Below, one piece after another: positions 42,059-51,787 of a stretch of 64,000 bases of DNA. A program made the translations under genes and the position numbers. The stretch is from Pelagicoccus sp. SDUM812002 (GTDB taxonomy: Bacteria > Verrucomicrobiota > Verrucomicrobiia > Opitutales > Opitutaceae). The notes beneath the pieces were generated by a model that saw only the letters and a program-made list of their open reading frames with translations, was not told where the DNA came from and made no database searches. The stretch is taken from the NCBI RefSeq assembly GCF_031127835.1, contig NZ_JARXHX010000001.1, positions 1-64,000 of the forward strand, given 5' to 3'. Every line of letters starts with the position of its first letter. The stretch's first letter is position 1.

Positions 42059-43639
42059 ATGCAAAACATCCTTTTCAACGGAGAATGGACTGAATCTAGC
42101 GCACCGAGCTCCACCTTCCACGCGTTCAATCCTAGTACTAAGGAAGAGCTAACAGAGAGAGCTTTCCCGGAATCTAACTGGGATGAAGTCGAGTCGCTCG
42201 TGGATGCCGCGTTCACAGCAGCCCAAGCGTTGCTGGACGTGGACTCTGACACTATCGCCAGCTTCCTCGAATGCTACGCTGCTAAGATCGAGGCGGCCAC
42301 GGATCGGCTTGCTGCAGTGGCGAACGAGGAAACCGGGCTCCCCGTTTCTCCTCGCCTTGCAGGTGTCGAGATTCCCCGCACCGTCAACCAGATCCGCCAG
42401 GCTGCCGCAACTGCTCGCTCCGGAGACTGGGCGCGTCCGACGCTGGACAATGCGACCAACATTCACTCGATGCACGGTCCGCTGGGAGGTCCTGTGGTCG
42501 TGTTTGGACCCAACAATTTCCCTTTCGCCTACAACGGAATCTCGGGTGGGGATTTCGCCTCGGCCATCGCTGCGGGTAATCCCGTTATCGCCAAAGCCCA
42601 TCCTGCCCACCCGTACACGACTCAACTGCTCGCCGAACTAGCTCAGGAAGCCGTTAGTGAAACAGGACTTCCCGCCGGCACGGTCCAACTTTTTTACGGC
42701 ACCGCCCCTGAAAATGGCCTGAAGCTGGTTTCCCATTCGAAGGTTGCAGCAGTTGGATTTACCGGAAGCCGTCCTGGTGGACTCGCCCTGAAAGAAGCGG
42801 CTGACAAGGCAGGTACTCCGATCTATTTGGAAATGTCCTCGGTGAATCCAGTTTTCGTAATGCCCGGAGCACTTCAAGAGCGCGGATCCGATATCGGCAC
42901 CGAACTACATGGATCCTGCACGCTTGGAGCCGGCCAATTCTGCACGAAACCCGGCTTGGTGGTAGTCCAACAGAGCAGCGAGGCAACCGCTTTGATCGAG
43001 CAAATGACGGAGAGCTTCTCCCAATCGCCAGCTGGCATCCTCCTCACAGGAGGCGGCGTCAAGGCAGTATCCAAAGCTGTGGAGCAGCTAAAAGCAGCCG
43101 GCGCTAAACTACTTGCGGGCGGTAAAATCGCCGATACGGCCCACTTCGGCTACGAACCGACCCTACTAACCGTAGACGGCTCTACATTCCTCGGAAGCCC
43201 GAACGAGCTGCAAAGCGAAGCCTTCGGCGCCGTCTGTCTCGTCGCAGTAGCCAAAGACGCAGAAGAAATGTTGGCCATAGCTTCTACCATAGAAGGCAAC
43301 CTAACCGGCAGCATCTACAGCGACACCAAAGGTGGCGACGATTCCGAATACGCTGCACTTTCCAAAGAACTTAGAACGAAAGTGGGACGTCTCCTAAACG
43401 ACAAGGTACCCACTGGAGTCGCAGTTTGTCCCGCCATGAACCACGGTGGACCGTATCCAGCTACTGGACACCCAGGCTTCACAGCTGTCGGCTTCCCAGC
43501 CAGCGTGATCCGCTTCAGCGCTTTGCACAGCTACGACAACGTTCGCGAAAACCGCCTGCCACAAGCTCTGCAAAAGAAGAATCCTACTGGCTCGCTTAAC
43601 CGATTGGTCGACGGTAAATGGACAACCGCTGACGCATAA
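42059..43639 (+). CDS. Alpha-ketoglutarate semialdehyde (2,5-dioxovalerate) dehydrogenase
   Basis: 526 residues from ATG 42059 (MQNILFNGEWTES), the usual length for this branch. It has the ALDH signatures: FGPNNFPFAYNGISGGDFAS (cofactor binding), AKAHPAHPYTTQLLAELAQE (typical of KGSADH), GFTGSRPGG, IYLEMSSVNPVFVM (catalytic Glu) and LGAGQFCTKPGLVVV (catalytic Cys). It oxidises 2,5-dioxopentanoate to 2-oxoglutarate with NAD(P)+, the last step of the oxidative (Weimberg) pentose pathway. The next gene, 10 bases on, encodes the dehydratase that starts the same route. Confidence 0.9.
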   Translation: MQNILFNGEWTESSAPSSTFHAFNPSTKEELTERAFPESNWDEVESLVDAAFTAAQALLDVDSDTIASFLECYAAKIEAATDRLAAVANEETGLPVSPRLAGVEIPRTVNQIRQAAATARSGDWARPTLDNATNIHSMHGPLGGPVVVFGPNNFPFAYNGISGGDFASAIAAGNPVIAKAHPAHPYTTQLLAELAQEAVSETGLPAGTVQLFYGTAPENGLKLVSHSKVAAVGFTGSRPGGLALKEAADKAGTPIYLEMSSVNPVFVMPGALQERGSDIGTELHGSCTLGAGQFCTKPGLVVVQQSSEATALIEQMTESFSQSPAGILLTGGGVKAVSKAVEQLKAAGAKLLAGGKIADTAHFGYEPTLLTVDGSTFLGSPNELQSEAFGAVCLVAVAKDAEEMLAIASTIEGNLTGSIYSDTKGGDDSEYAALSKELRTKVGRLLNDKVPTGVAVCPAMNHGGPYPATGHPGFTAVGFPASVIRFSALHSYDNVRENRLPQALQKKNPTGSLNRLVDGKWTTADA

Positions 43640-43649
43640 TCCTCTAAGT

Positions 43650-45647
43650 ATGCCCCTAAACATTCCCGTTTCGAAAGTACTCCCAACTTCGGATCCCATC
43701 AGCCAAACGCGTACCTCCGGCAAATCGCCTGAGGGACGCTTACCTGTATCCGAAGAACAGCTACGCGATTCGCCGAGCGGCGATCTCTTCGGCTTGACCC
43801 AAAATGCGGGCATGGGCTGGCGAGCTTCCGAAATCGGGCGCGACCCCTTCCTCATCGTAAGCACCTCTGGCGGTCTTCGCGATGCCGACGACTCGCCCAT
43901 CGCCCTCGGTTTCCACACAGGACACTGGGAAATCGATAAGCTGGTCAAGGCAGCAGCCCTGACGTTTACGGAGAACAAAGCCTTGCCATTTGCGGTAAGC
44001 TGCAGCGATCCGTGCGATGGGCGTTCGCAGGGGACTCACGGGATGTTTGACAGCCTGCCCTATCGCAACGATGCAGCGATCACCATGCGACGTCTTATCC
44101 GCTCGCTGCCACGCAGAAAAGGGGTGCTAGGGATCGCGACCTGCGACAAGGGCCTACCCGCTACGATGTTGGCCCTCGCCGGTTGCAGCCATCTTCCCGG
44201 AGTCATCGTGCCCGGCGGCGTAACTCTACCTGCGCCTGGAGCAGAGGATGCAGGCAAAGTACAGACCATCGGAGCGCGTTTCGTGCACGGAACGATTTCG
44301 TACGACTATGCGGTCGATATGGGTTGCAAAGCCTGCGGTTCCCCCGGTGGCGGCTGCCAGTTCCTCGGCACCGCAGCGACTTCGCAAGTCGTAGCTGAGG
44401 CCTTAGGAATGAGCCTGCCGCACAGCGCGCTGTGCCCTTCCGGAGAACCGGTCTGGTACGATATAGCCAAAAGATCGGCCCTCGCCCTTCTCAATCTTGC
44501 CTCTAACGACATTCCGCTTTCGGAAATCTTAACCGACAAGTCGATCGCCAACGCAATGGTCACGCACGCGGCTTTTGGGGGCTCTACCAACTTACTGTTG
44601 CACATTCCTGCCATAGCGCATGCCGCAGGTCTCAAAACACCGGTAGTTGAAGATTGGACACGTGCAAACCGTGCCACACCTCGTCTGGTGGACGCCCTGC
44701 CGAACGGCCCGAAAAACCATCCTACCGTGCAAGTTTTCATGGCCGGGGGCGTTCCGGAGGTGATGCTACACCTTCGCGACATGGGCTTGCTTCACCTCGA
44801 TGTCTTGACCGTTACTGGTCAAACGCTTGGTGAAAACCTCGATTGGTGGGAAAACAGTGAAGCTCGATCGGAAGCAAAAAGACGACTCAAAGAGCTCGAT
44901 GGCATTGATGCTAAAGACGTAATTTTTGGCCCCGACGTAGCTCGCGCGGCTGGATACAGCTCCGCTCTCGTTTTCCCCACCGGCAATATCGCTCCGGTTG
45001 GCTCCGTCATCAAGGCGACCGCCATCGACCCGAGCCTAATCGACAAAAATAACATCTATCAACATACCGGCCGAGCAAGGGTTTTCTCCCGCGAGACGGA
45101 TGCCATCCAAGCGATCAAGAAAAAAGATGAAGGTGGTATCACCCAGGGCGACGTCATCGTTCTAGCCGGCTGCGGACCTGCGGGGACGGGCATGGAAGAA
45201 ACCTATCAACTGACTTCCGCCCTCAAGCATCTGCCTTGGGGAAAGCATATCCCCATCTTGACCGACGCCCGCTTCTCAGGCGTATCCACCGGGGCGTGCA
45301 TCGGCCACGTCGGTCCTGAAGCGTTAGCGGGCGGCCCAGTTGGCAAGTTGGTCGATGGCGATATCATTCAAATTCGAGTCGATCGCAACGATCTGACCGG
45401 AAGTATCCAATTTATTGGGTTTGATCCAGAATCCCTACTTACGCCTGAGGAAGGCGCCACCCTACTAGCTGAACGACCGCTCAATCCTATCATCGCTCCA
45501 CATCCGAGCCTGCCCGAAGACACCCGGCTCTGGGCAGCCTTGCAGGCAGTTAGCGGCGGCACCTGGGCAGGAAGTGTCTACGATGTCGATCGTATCATCG
45601 AAACCTTGGAGGCTGGCAAAAAAGCGATGGAGCGGCAGCCAACCTGA
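43650..45647 (+). CDS. YjhG/YagF-type D-xylonate dehydratase (IlvD/Edd family)
   Basis: 665 residues, the length of YjhG/YagF rather than of IlvD. Motifs are DLFGLTQNAGMGWRASEIGR, IALGFHTGHWEIDKL, SCSDPCDGRSQGTHGMFDSL, ATCDKGLPATMLALAG, MGCKACGSPGGGCQFLGTAA (Cys ligands of the iron-sulfur cluster) and ARFSGVSTGACIGHVGPEAL. It dehydrates xylonate to 2-keto-3-deoxyxylonate. With the upstream semialdehyde dehydrogenase it forms two steps of the Weimberg pathway. The intermediate 2-keto-3-deoxyxylonate dehydratase is not in the window. Confidence 0.9.
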   Translation: MPLNIPVSKVLPTSDPISQTRTSGKSPEGRLPVSEEQLRDSPSGDLFGLTQNAGMGWRASEIGRDPFLIVSTSGGLRDADDSPIALGFHTGHWEIDKLVKAAALTFTENKALPFAVSCSDPCDGRSQGTHGMFDSLPYRNDAAITMRRLIRSLPRRKGVLGIATCDKGLPATMLALAGCSHLPGVIVPGGVTLPAPGAEDAGKVQTIGARFVHGTISYDYAVDMGCKACGSPGGGCQFLGTAATSQVVAEALGMSLPHSALCPSGEPVWYDIAKRSALALLNLASNDIPLSEILTDKSIANAMVTHAAFGGSTNLLLHIPAIAHAAGLKTPVVEDWTRANRATPRLVDALPNGPKNHPTVQVFMAGGVPEVMLHLRDMGLLHLDVLTVTGQTLGENLDWWENSEARSEAKRRLKELDGIDAKDVIFGPDVARAAGYSSALVFPTGNIAPVGSVIKATAIDPSLIDKNNIYQHTGRARVFSRETDAIQAIKKKDEGGITQGDVIVLAGCGPAGTGMEETYQLTSALKHLPWGKHIPILTDARFSGVSTGACIGHVGPEALAGGPVGKLVDGDIIQIRVDRNDLTGSIQFIGFDPESLLTPEEGATLLAERPLNPIIAPHPSLPEDTRLWAALQAVSGGTWAGSVYDVDRIIETLEAGKKAMERQPT

Positions 45648-45648
45648 A

Positions 45649-46488
45649 TCAGCGCGTCTTTCCAAAGTAGCGCTCGATCGATTGGATTTGGTCCTTTCCC
45701 GCTCGCACCACGAACGTTTCGCCACTGGAAAACCAGATCGTCAGGTATTTGGCTCCCTCTCCGAAGTTGACGCGGCTAACGGCGCTCAGGGGGCGGTGAA
45801 GCGTTTTCATTCTACCACGACCTTCTACTTCGATTCCAGCTTGCGAAACCTTAACCTTCTCGGGGAAACGTCGGAAACTGAGCAAAGCGCCGGCGGCTAA
45901 TCCGATTGCCATGCAAACACCATAGCTACCAAGCAGCCGGGCGCCGCTCATCCAACTGGGAAGCTCGACAAGGAATTCGAAGGTCCCAAAGGCGAGTCCA
46001 GCCAATATTGCGAGCACGTATCCAGTGCCGAGCATATCGCTGGTAGAATTGGTCAAGGTTACCTGGGGCAAAGTGTTTTCGAGGGCAGCTGGCTTAGGCC
46101 AGGATTCAGCGGGACTAGCGTCCGCGGTCTTTGCCACCCTCCCTGCCTCCGGGATCGATAAGCTTTTCGAGATATCGTTTTCCGACTCCGCAAATCTCGA
46201 AAACAACGCGTGGCAGTCCGGCGGAGCGAGCTCGTCGAATTCGTCAGAATCGATTTCTCCAGATCGTAACCTGTCGTATTCAAAACTCAGGTCGTAGAGC
46301 TGATCGTAGAGGTCTTGCGAGATTACGTATCCACGCCCACAGTCGTTGCAACCAACGGAACACTGTTTCCGGCGATTGGAGTCCAATTCGAAATAGACGC
46401 TAAAGGGCGTTTCCTCACTACAATGCCGACATTTGAGGGTCACACAGGGAACCCCAAGATTGCGGTATACGTGGAGATTGTTGTTCAT
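45649..46488 (-). CDS. Hypothetical membrane protein with a zinc ribbon
   Basis: 279 residues from ATG 46488 (MNNNLHVYRNLGV). Cys pairs in LKCRHCSEE and GCNDCGRGY suggest a small zinc ribbon. An acidic stretch follows, then two membrane helices (TGYVLAILAGLAFGTFEFLV and LGSYGVCMAIGLAAGALLS). The C-terminal 70 residues look PH-like: VKVSQAGIEVEGRGRM and KYLTIWFSSGETFVVRAGKD. No family name is offered. It is convergent with the dehydratase, one base apart. Confidence 0.65.
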   Translation of the reverse strand: MNNNLHVYRNLGVPCVTLKCRHCSEETPFSVYFELDSNRRKQCSVGCNDCGRGYVISQDLYDQLYDLSFEYDRLRSGEIDSDEFDELAPPDCHALFSRFAESENDISKSLSIPEAGRVAKTADASPAESWPKPAALENTLPQVTLTNSTSDMLGTGYVLAILAGLAFGTFEFLVELPSWMSGARLLGSYGVCMAIGLAAGALLSFRRFPEKVKVSQAGIEVEGRGRMKTLHRPLSAVSRVNFGEGAKYLTIWFSSGETFVVRAGKDQIQSIERYFGKTR

Positions 46489-46625
46489 AGCGATCGGCCC
46501 GAATACGAGCTTTGCAGCGCCCGAAGCGCAATCGCGAATTTCGAGCAATCATGGGCGCCAAGTCTGCGTTTGCCCTCCACAGTGGCGATTCCGCCCTGAA
46601 ATAGTTCTCTACCTAGCATCCTATT

Positions 46626-47015
46626 ATGAAAAAAGTTGTACTTACTCTAATCAGCCTCGCCTGCCTCGCCCTCGGAGCAACCACCCTCAACGCAGCCCAC
46701 CATGAAGGCCACGACGCAATGACCCCCGGGTCTGTCATCCACGTGGTGACCGTATCTTGGAAAGCCGACGCTTCCGAAGACGGCATCAAAGCCGCCCTCG
46801 ACGGCGTAGTAACCTTAGCCAAGGAATACGACGGCATCGAGCGCGTTTGGATCAAGACCATCAAGGCTCAAGGCAACCGCAGCCACGCATTCGTGATGGA
46901 GTTCAAGAGCGCCGACGCCCTCAAGGACTACGCTGGCAGTGACGCCCAGAAGAAGTGGTACGAAGTATACTACCCTGTTCGCGAAGCCAGCACCACCTTC
47001 GACATCACAAACTAG
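46626..47015 (+). CDS. Exported Dabb-domain (stress-responsive A/B barrel) protein
   Basis: 129 residues. A signal peptide (KKVVLTLISLACLALGATTL, ending NAA) precedes the Dabb pattern: VIHVVTVSWKADASEDGIKA, a helix ALDGVVTLAKEYDGIERVWI, HAFVMEFKSADALKDYAG, and the terminal KWYEVYYPVREASTTFDI. These small dimeric barrels have varied or unknown functions. The exported form is frequent in Planctomycetes-Verrucomicrobia. A strong terminator follows. Confidence 0.85.
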   Translation: MKKVVLTLISLACLALGATTLNAAHHEGHDAMTPGSVIHVVTVSWKADASEDGIKAALDGVVTLAKEYDGIERVWIKTIKAQGNRSHAFVMEFKSADALKDYAGSDAQKKWYEVYYPVREASTTFDITN

Positions 47016-47037
47016 CTTTAGCAATACACACTCTCAT

Positions 47038-47070
47038 GCCCGTCACCTCCCTCGGTGGCGGGCTTTTTTT
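47038..47070 (+). terminator. Rho-independent terminator of the Dabb gene
   Basis: A 10-bp stem with one G-T pair (GCCCGTCACC / GGTGGCGGGC), loop TCCCTC, followed by seven T. Confidence 0.9.
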
Positions 47071-47109
47071 GCTCACATAAGGGAAGGACACCTCCTTATT
47101 GATGAGAAC

Positions 47110-48003
47110 TTAAAACCCACTCAAAGCTAACAGCCAACAGAACGCTAAGCTTCCCCAAGCGATCGACAGCAAAAGTGCCTGGACCCAAGGGTTCAAGCGT
47201 CGTGCAACTCCAGACCAGGCGACGACCAATCCTAGAGCGCTTCCGTACCCGAAGGCCCAGAAGTGACCAGGCACGTCGGTGGGAAACTCTCCTCCTCCCA
47301 TCCATGCGAATGCCACGCAGGCTCCGAAGAAAGGCAGCAGCCAGTCGCGAGCCTGGATTTCAACCTTTGCCCTCAGGTAGCTACCGACCGGATACCCCGC
47401 CAGCAAGCCGAGAGCTGCGAAAACTGCAGTCGAGGCTCCAAGAGACGAAAAATCCTCCCCAGAACGCAACCACGCGTTGCTCAGGTTCGCCAGACATGCC
47501 GCAGCCAAAATCACAGCCCAACCAAGACCATTCCCCATGTATCGACATGACAGATACGCGAAAACAGAGAGTCCCAGCAGATTGCCAGCAAGGTGGCCAA
47601 TGTCAGAATGCAATGTCACAGCCGTGAGGATCCTCCAACATTCGCCGGCCTCTAGACCCTCGCTGCTATTGAGTCCTGAGGTTACGATGCTGGGATACTC
47701 GTATTGGAAACCGAATACGAGGGCTAGCATCAACATGAAAGCGATGGTGGGCCACTTGCTCAGAGAAGGCGCCGACAAGTCCAAAGCGCGCGGCGGCCAA
47801 AAGCGGTTTTTCGCGGCAGTCATATCGATCTCGCGCTTTAGCTTCTCAGCTCGGTCGCTCATCACCACGAGCAGGAAACGTCCTTCCACGATTCTCACCC
47901 AATAGGGATGCCCGCAAGCCAGCACTGAGAGCCCCGCCTCGTGGGCTTGCCTTGCAGTGCGGTAACTTCCGATCACCGCTAAAGCTTCTTCCTCATCCTC
48001 CAT
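47110..48003 (-). CDS. Rhomboid-family intramembrane serine protease
   Basis: 297 residues. About 90 cytosolic residues (YRTARQAHEAGLSVLACGHP) precede six helices. The rhomboid landmarks are LHSDIGHLAGNLLGLSVFAY (H..HL..N), the nucleophile Ser in SSLGASTAVFAALG and the catalytic His in VPGHFWAFGYGSALG. It should cleave membrane proteins within their helices. The target is unknown. It is convergent with the Dabb gene. Confidence 0.9.
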   Translation of the reverse strand: MEDEEEALAVIGSYRTARQAHEAGLSVLACGHPYWVRIVEGRFLLVVMSDRAEKLKREIDMTAAKNRFWPPRALDLSAPSLSKWPTIAFMLMLALVFGFQYEYPSIVTSGLNSSEGLEAGECWRILTAVTLHSDIGHLAGNLLGLSVFAYLSCRYMGNGLGWAVILAAACLANLSNAWLRSGEDFSSLGASTAVFAALGLLAGYPVGSYLRAKVEIQARDWLLPFFGACVAFAWMGGGEFPTDVPGHFWAFGYGSALGLVVAWSGVARRLNPWVQALLLSIAWGSLAFCWLLALSGF

Positions 48004-48136
48004 CGTTATACGGAAAGTGCCCCTGGCGCCCTAATACGCCAAGGCTTAATCCGAATAGATACAGAGCGTTCGACGTCTCCGGCCGATTGAGAGTGCTTGC
48101 AGACAGAGCGACTCCTACTCAGCCTCCTCTCCCCTT

Positions 48137-48973
48137 ATGGCAGAACTTGGAAAACGGAACACACTGGCAATCCTCAATGAATCCCCTCACGGCCTCTACC
48201 TCGACGGCGAAGAACTAGGCGATATCCTGCTGCCCAATGCCTACGTACCCAAGGGAATCACTCCCAACCAAAAGCTCTCCGTTTTCGTCTACCTCGATTC
48301 CGAAGACCGGATCGTCGCCACAACCGAAACCCCACTGGCTGAGGTGGACCAGTTCGCCGCCTTGAAGGTTGTCGAGGTCAATGAAAAGGTAGGTGCCTTC
48401 CTCGACTGGGGACTTAGCAAGGATCTACTGCTGCCGTATCGCGAGCAAAAGGGACGTGTTCGTGTCGGCGATACCAGAGTGGTTCGAATCTACGTGGATG
48501 ACGCCAGCGGCCGAATCGTTGGTAGCGAGAAACACGCCCGCTTTATCAGCAAGTATCGGGCAACTTACAAGCCGCAGGAGCAAGTAGACCTCATCGTGAT
48601 CGGCGAAACGCCTCTCGGGTACAAAGCCATCATCAACAGCGCCCACATAGGCCTGCTCTACGACAACGAGCTTTCCGAACCGCTTACAGTTGGTCAAAGC
48701 TTCAAAGGCTACGTCAACAAAGTCCGGCCCGACGGTAACATCGACCTTCGACGCGATCCGTCAGGCTACACGCGCGTCGCCCCGTTGGCCGATCAGATTC
48801 TCGACGCGATCCAGCAGAATAGCGGCACCCTTAACCTTGATGACAAGTCGCCACCCGAAGCAATCCGCGACGCCTTCGACGTGAGCAAGAAAGCATTTAA
48901 ACAGGCACTCGGAACCCTCTACAAGCAACGGAAGATTCGTTTTGTCCCCGGCGGCGTCCAGCTGACCGATTGA
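48137..48973 (+). CDS. cvfB: CvfB-like S1-domain RNA-binding protein
   Basis: 278 residues matching the S1-like/winged-helix COG2996 family: LGKRNTLAILNESPHGLYLD, GDILLPNAYVPKGITPNQKL, KVGAFLDWGLSKDLLLPY (S1 fold), GETPLGYKAIINSAHIGLLY and the C-terminal winged helix DAFDVSKKAFKQALGTLYKQ. The family binds RNA and in staphylococci influences virulence gene expression. Its role here is unknown. Confidence 0.88.
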   Translation: MAELGKRNTLAILNESPHGLYLDGEELGDILLPNAYVPKGITPNQKLSVFVYLDSEDRIVATTETPLAEVDQFAALKVVEVNEKVGAFLDWGLSKDLLLPYREQKGRVRVGDTRVVRIYVDDASGRIVGSEKHARFISKYRATYKPQEQVDLIVIGETPLGYKAIINSAHIGLLYDNELSEPLTVGQSFKGYVNKVRPDGNIDLRRDPSGYTRVAPLADQILDAIQQNSGTLNLDDKSPPEAIRDAFDVSKKAFKQALGTLYKQRKIRFVPGGVQLTD

Positions 48974-49300
48974 AAAAAGCCGACTATTTGGGTCACGCCC
49001 CACCATTCCCGTGGTACTCGAAAATCAAGGCACTGGTAAGTTATCTCTGCATCTGCTAGGAGAAATCTAGATACCGAATTAGGATTTTCCATTACTAGAC
49101 TTCGAAAGAAGTCGATAACAGCAAAAAAAGTACGATCCCGACTGAACATTATTACGAGTTTGTCGTCTTACAAAGTAGTTGGGCATCGCTTAGCGAGCCC
49201 ACTAATGGGGTAACAAAGAAAATAATGGCGGATCGCTTAGGGGTAGGCGGTCCGCCTTTTCTTTTGCCGCTTTCAATCCTAACGTTTCAGGACCGAACGG
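48974..49300. other. Spacer with a terminator at 49227-49260
   Basis: No gene is seen. GGCGGATCGC (49227-49236) pairs with GCGGTCCGCC (49247-49256) with one G-T pair and a 10-base loop, followed by TTTT, forming a plausible rightward terminator about 250 bases after the CvfB-like gene. The distance suggests that a short transcript may lie between the two. Confidence 0.5.
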
Positions 49301-49930
49301 CTAGTCGAGAACAGCCACCAAGTCGCTGATCGAAGCACCACTCTCAGCCTCCAGCACGAAGTCGCCAAATTCGTAGGTGTAGGGTGCAGGAACAAGGTTC
49401 GTCCGAATCTCTTCCATTCCAGAGTAAAAATGCAATTGTTCAGGCATTTCATAGTCCAACCTCTGGAACAATGAAATGATTTTAAACTTACCGGCCTTCA
49501 GATCGCCGATGGATTTGCATTCGAAAACCGCGTCACCCAGTTTGTTGAAACGCATGACGAAATAGGCATCCGAGACATCCTCCACGGCAGTTACCTTAGC
49601 GCTAAACTGAAACCAGCCAGATTTCGCAGTGAATTGATTTATCCCATCAGAATTAACGACACCTGATCGTACATTCTCCAATATTTCCACTTCGAGGAAG
49701 CCATCGCCAAACTCTGAATTGGAGAGCATGGTGACTTTCTCAGTCGAACTCTTTAGCAATCCGTCTCCAATAAAGCAATACGGCGTACCATTCCTAACTT
49801 CGAAAACCGGAAGCCACGCCCCTTGTTCTAGACAGTGGAGAGTGCTCTGGGCTTGAGCAAAGAAACAAGAAACAATGCAAAGTCCAATTCCAGATAGGCA
49901 GTTTCGAATGTTTCTCGCTTTCAGTTTCAT
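49301..49930 (-). CDS. Exported hypothetical protein
   Basis: 209 residues from ATG 49930 (MKLKARNIRNCLSG). A signal peptide ends at CFFAQAQ. The mature part is beta-rich (FGDGFLEVEILENVRSG, SGWFQFSAKVTAVEDVSDAY) and has no recognisable family. The gene stands alone, with terminator-like DNA on one side and about 320 gene-free bases on the other. Confidence 0.6.
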   Translation of the reverse strand: MKLKARNIRNCLSGIGLCIVSCFFAQAQSTLHCLEQGAWLPVFEVRNGTPYCFIGDGLLKSSTEKVTMLSNSEFGDGFLEVEILENVRSGVVNSDGINQFTAKSGWFQFSAKVTAVEDVSDAYFVMRFNKLGDAVFECKSIGDLKAGKFKIISLFQRLDYEMPEQLHFYSGMEEIRTNLVPAPYTYEFGDFVLEAESGASISDLVAVLD

Positions 49931-50251
49931 ATAGTTTAGCTGTGCAAATACTATCGCCAAAAAAGCTCCGAGCTCAACTTATCGCCCCCCTATTGATAGA
50001 TAAGTTACAAGACGCTAACACACCATTTACAGATACCCGTAAGGCTCCCCTTTTTCTCGTCCCTGCGATGCTAGCATGTACAAAGCTGCACCGCTGACTT
50101 TTACTTAGAGAAGTTCCCAGCATGAGCGTGGGGATACTGAAACAGTATCAATGGCACAACTACATCCCGCCCGGTGTTAACAGTGTCACCGATTGCCCGA
50201 ATCCAAGGGCTTTACGTTTTCGAAAAGTCACTATACCGTTTCCATCCTACA
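49931..50251. other. Divergent promoter region
   Basis: This 321-base spacer lies between the exported protein (leftward) and the SDR gene (rightward). A 62-codon frame at 50122 and upstream starts in the SDR frame are open but have no support. No RNA gene or repeat was recognised. Confidence 0.35.
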
Positions 50252-51139
50252 GTGAGTTCAACGCCCCTAACAGTCCTCATCACCGGTTGCAGCTCAGGCA
50301 TCGGTTATGAATTGATAACTCTTTTCGAGAAAGGTTCCTACCGCATCATAGCCACGGCCCTGCCCGGCTCCGTCCAGGAACTGAAGGAAAGGCCTGTCGC
50401 CCAAAGCTCAAAGGTGACGGTGGAAGCTCTCGATGTCGCTGACTACGCAGCTGGCACAGCCTTAATCCGAAAAATCGAACAGGAAATCGGGCCCGTCGAT
50501 ATACTCATAAACAACGCCGGCATTTCATACCGATCAACCGTCGAGGATATGACCGTCGAAGACGAACAAAGGCAGATCCAGGTGAACTATCTAGGTGCGA
50601 TGCACTTGATTCGGGAATGCCTCCCCTCAATGCGTCTTAAACGGAGTGGCCGTATCATCAACATTTCTTCGGTGGGAGGTATGATGGCGATGCCGACCAT
50701 GGCCTCTTACTCCGCTTCGAAGTTTGCCCTCGAAGGAGCCAGCGAATCGCTTTGGTACGAATTGAAGCCTTGGGGGATCCACGTGACTCTGGTTCGACCA
50801 GGGTTCATCAATTCCCTCGCTTTCACAAAAGTTCTCTATTCGAGGCGGAAGGCGGAAGGGAAGTCTTCGGAGGAATACGCTCTGCACTACGAAAACATGA
50901 AGAGCTTCGTGGAAAAGATTATGAAGCGTACCCCGTGCACCTCCGCAGACGTGGCGAGACGTATCTTCAAGCTTTGCCAAAGAAAACACCCGCCGCTACG
51001 CGCTGCGGGCACACCAGATGCTACTATTTTTTACTGTCTGAGGCGCATCCTGCCGCGCTTCATTTACCACAAGCTTCTTTTCAGTACTCTACCCGGAGTG
51101 AAACATTGGGGGCCCGCGAACTCGGAGAAGAAGCCATGA
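50252..51139 (+). CDS. Short-chain dehydrogenase/reductase
   Basis: 295 residues from GTG 50252 (MSSTPLTVLITGCSSGIGYE); upstream starts add unlikely residues. Classical SDR motifs are TGCSSGIG (cofactor), ILINNAGISY, INISSVGGMMAMPT (Ser) and SYSASKFALEG (YxxxK). HVTLVRPGFINS follows. The C-terminus RILPRFIYHKLLF is basic. The cofactor is probably NADP(H). The substrate is unknown. Its TGA overlaps the ATG of the next gene (ATGA). Confidence 0.88.
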   Translation: MSSTPLTVLITGCSSGIGYELITLFEKGSYRIIATALPGSVQELKERPVAQSSKVTVEALDVADYAAGTALIRKIEQEIGPVDILINNAGISYRSTVEDMTVEDEQRQIQVNYLGAMHLIRECLPSMRLKRSGRIINISSVGGMMAMPTMASYSASKFALEGASESLWYELKPWGIHVTLVRPGFINSLAFTKVLYSRRKAEGKSSEEYALHYENMKSFVEKIMKRTPCTSADVARRIFKLCQRKHPPLRAAGTPDATIFYCLRRILPRFIYHKLLFSTLPGVKHWGPANSEKKP

Positions 51140-51582
51140 GCAAAGATTTTTCAGATCTAATTTTTCGCATTTTGTTCAGCCTGATCTTCATCGGCTTGGG
51201 CGGCGAACACCTCGTGAGCGACGATCTCATTCAAAAACTCATGCCCGAATGGATTCCTAGTCCGCGAATCGTATCCATATTCTGCGGACTTGTGCTATTC
51301 CTAGGCGGTGGCATGATAGCCGTCGGCTACCGGATTAAGACCGCAGCCATCATTCTAGGGGCATTCCTGGTAGCGGTCACTGCTCTTGTACATGCCCCTG
51401 CCTTAAACGGCCACTTTTCTCCGGTTGCCTGCCCTGAGGATCAATGGATGTGGGACACCTTGCAGCGGAGCAATTTTGTAAAAAACCTATGCCTGCTTGG
51501 GGTTTGTACGATGCTGCCCTTCTACAGCACTGGGAAGTGGTCCTTAGAGGCCATACTCGAGGCTCGCAGGCAAAAGTCCTAA
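51136..51582 (+). CDS. DoxX-like membrane protein
   Basis: 148 residues from ATG 51136, coupled to the SDR gene. Four helices are visible (FRILFSLIFIGLGGEHLV, IVSIFCGLVLFLGGGMIAVG, IKTAAIILGAFLVAVTALVH, NFVKNLCLLGVCTMLPFYST), as in DoxX/DUF6041 proteins. The family is poorly characterised and linked to redox or quinone metabolism. Confidence 0.75.
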   Translation: MSKDFSDLIFRILFSLIFIGLGGEHLVSDDLIQKLMPEWIPSPRIVSIFCGLVLFLGGGMIAVGYRIKTAAIILGAFLVAVTALVHAPALNGHFSPVACPEDQWMWDTLQRSNFVKNLCLLGVCTMLPFYSTGKWSLEAILEARRQKS

Positions 51583-51787
51583 GACAGGTGAATTCCCTAT
51601 CTGTAGGGTCAAAATGCCGCGGATAAGCAAATTCTGAATACGTGCATTTTTTACTTCCAAAGTCGCCTTGGACCCCCATGTTTCGTCGACTTTCAGAAAT
51701 TCGGGGAACTTTGCCTGAAATTTTGAAACTAAGACGCGGGACCTTCTCAAGGTCCCTCATCAAACAAACTACAAATACAAATCAGAA

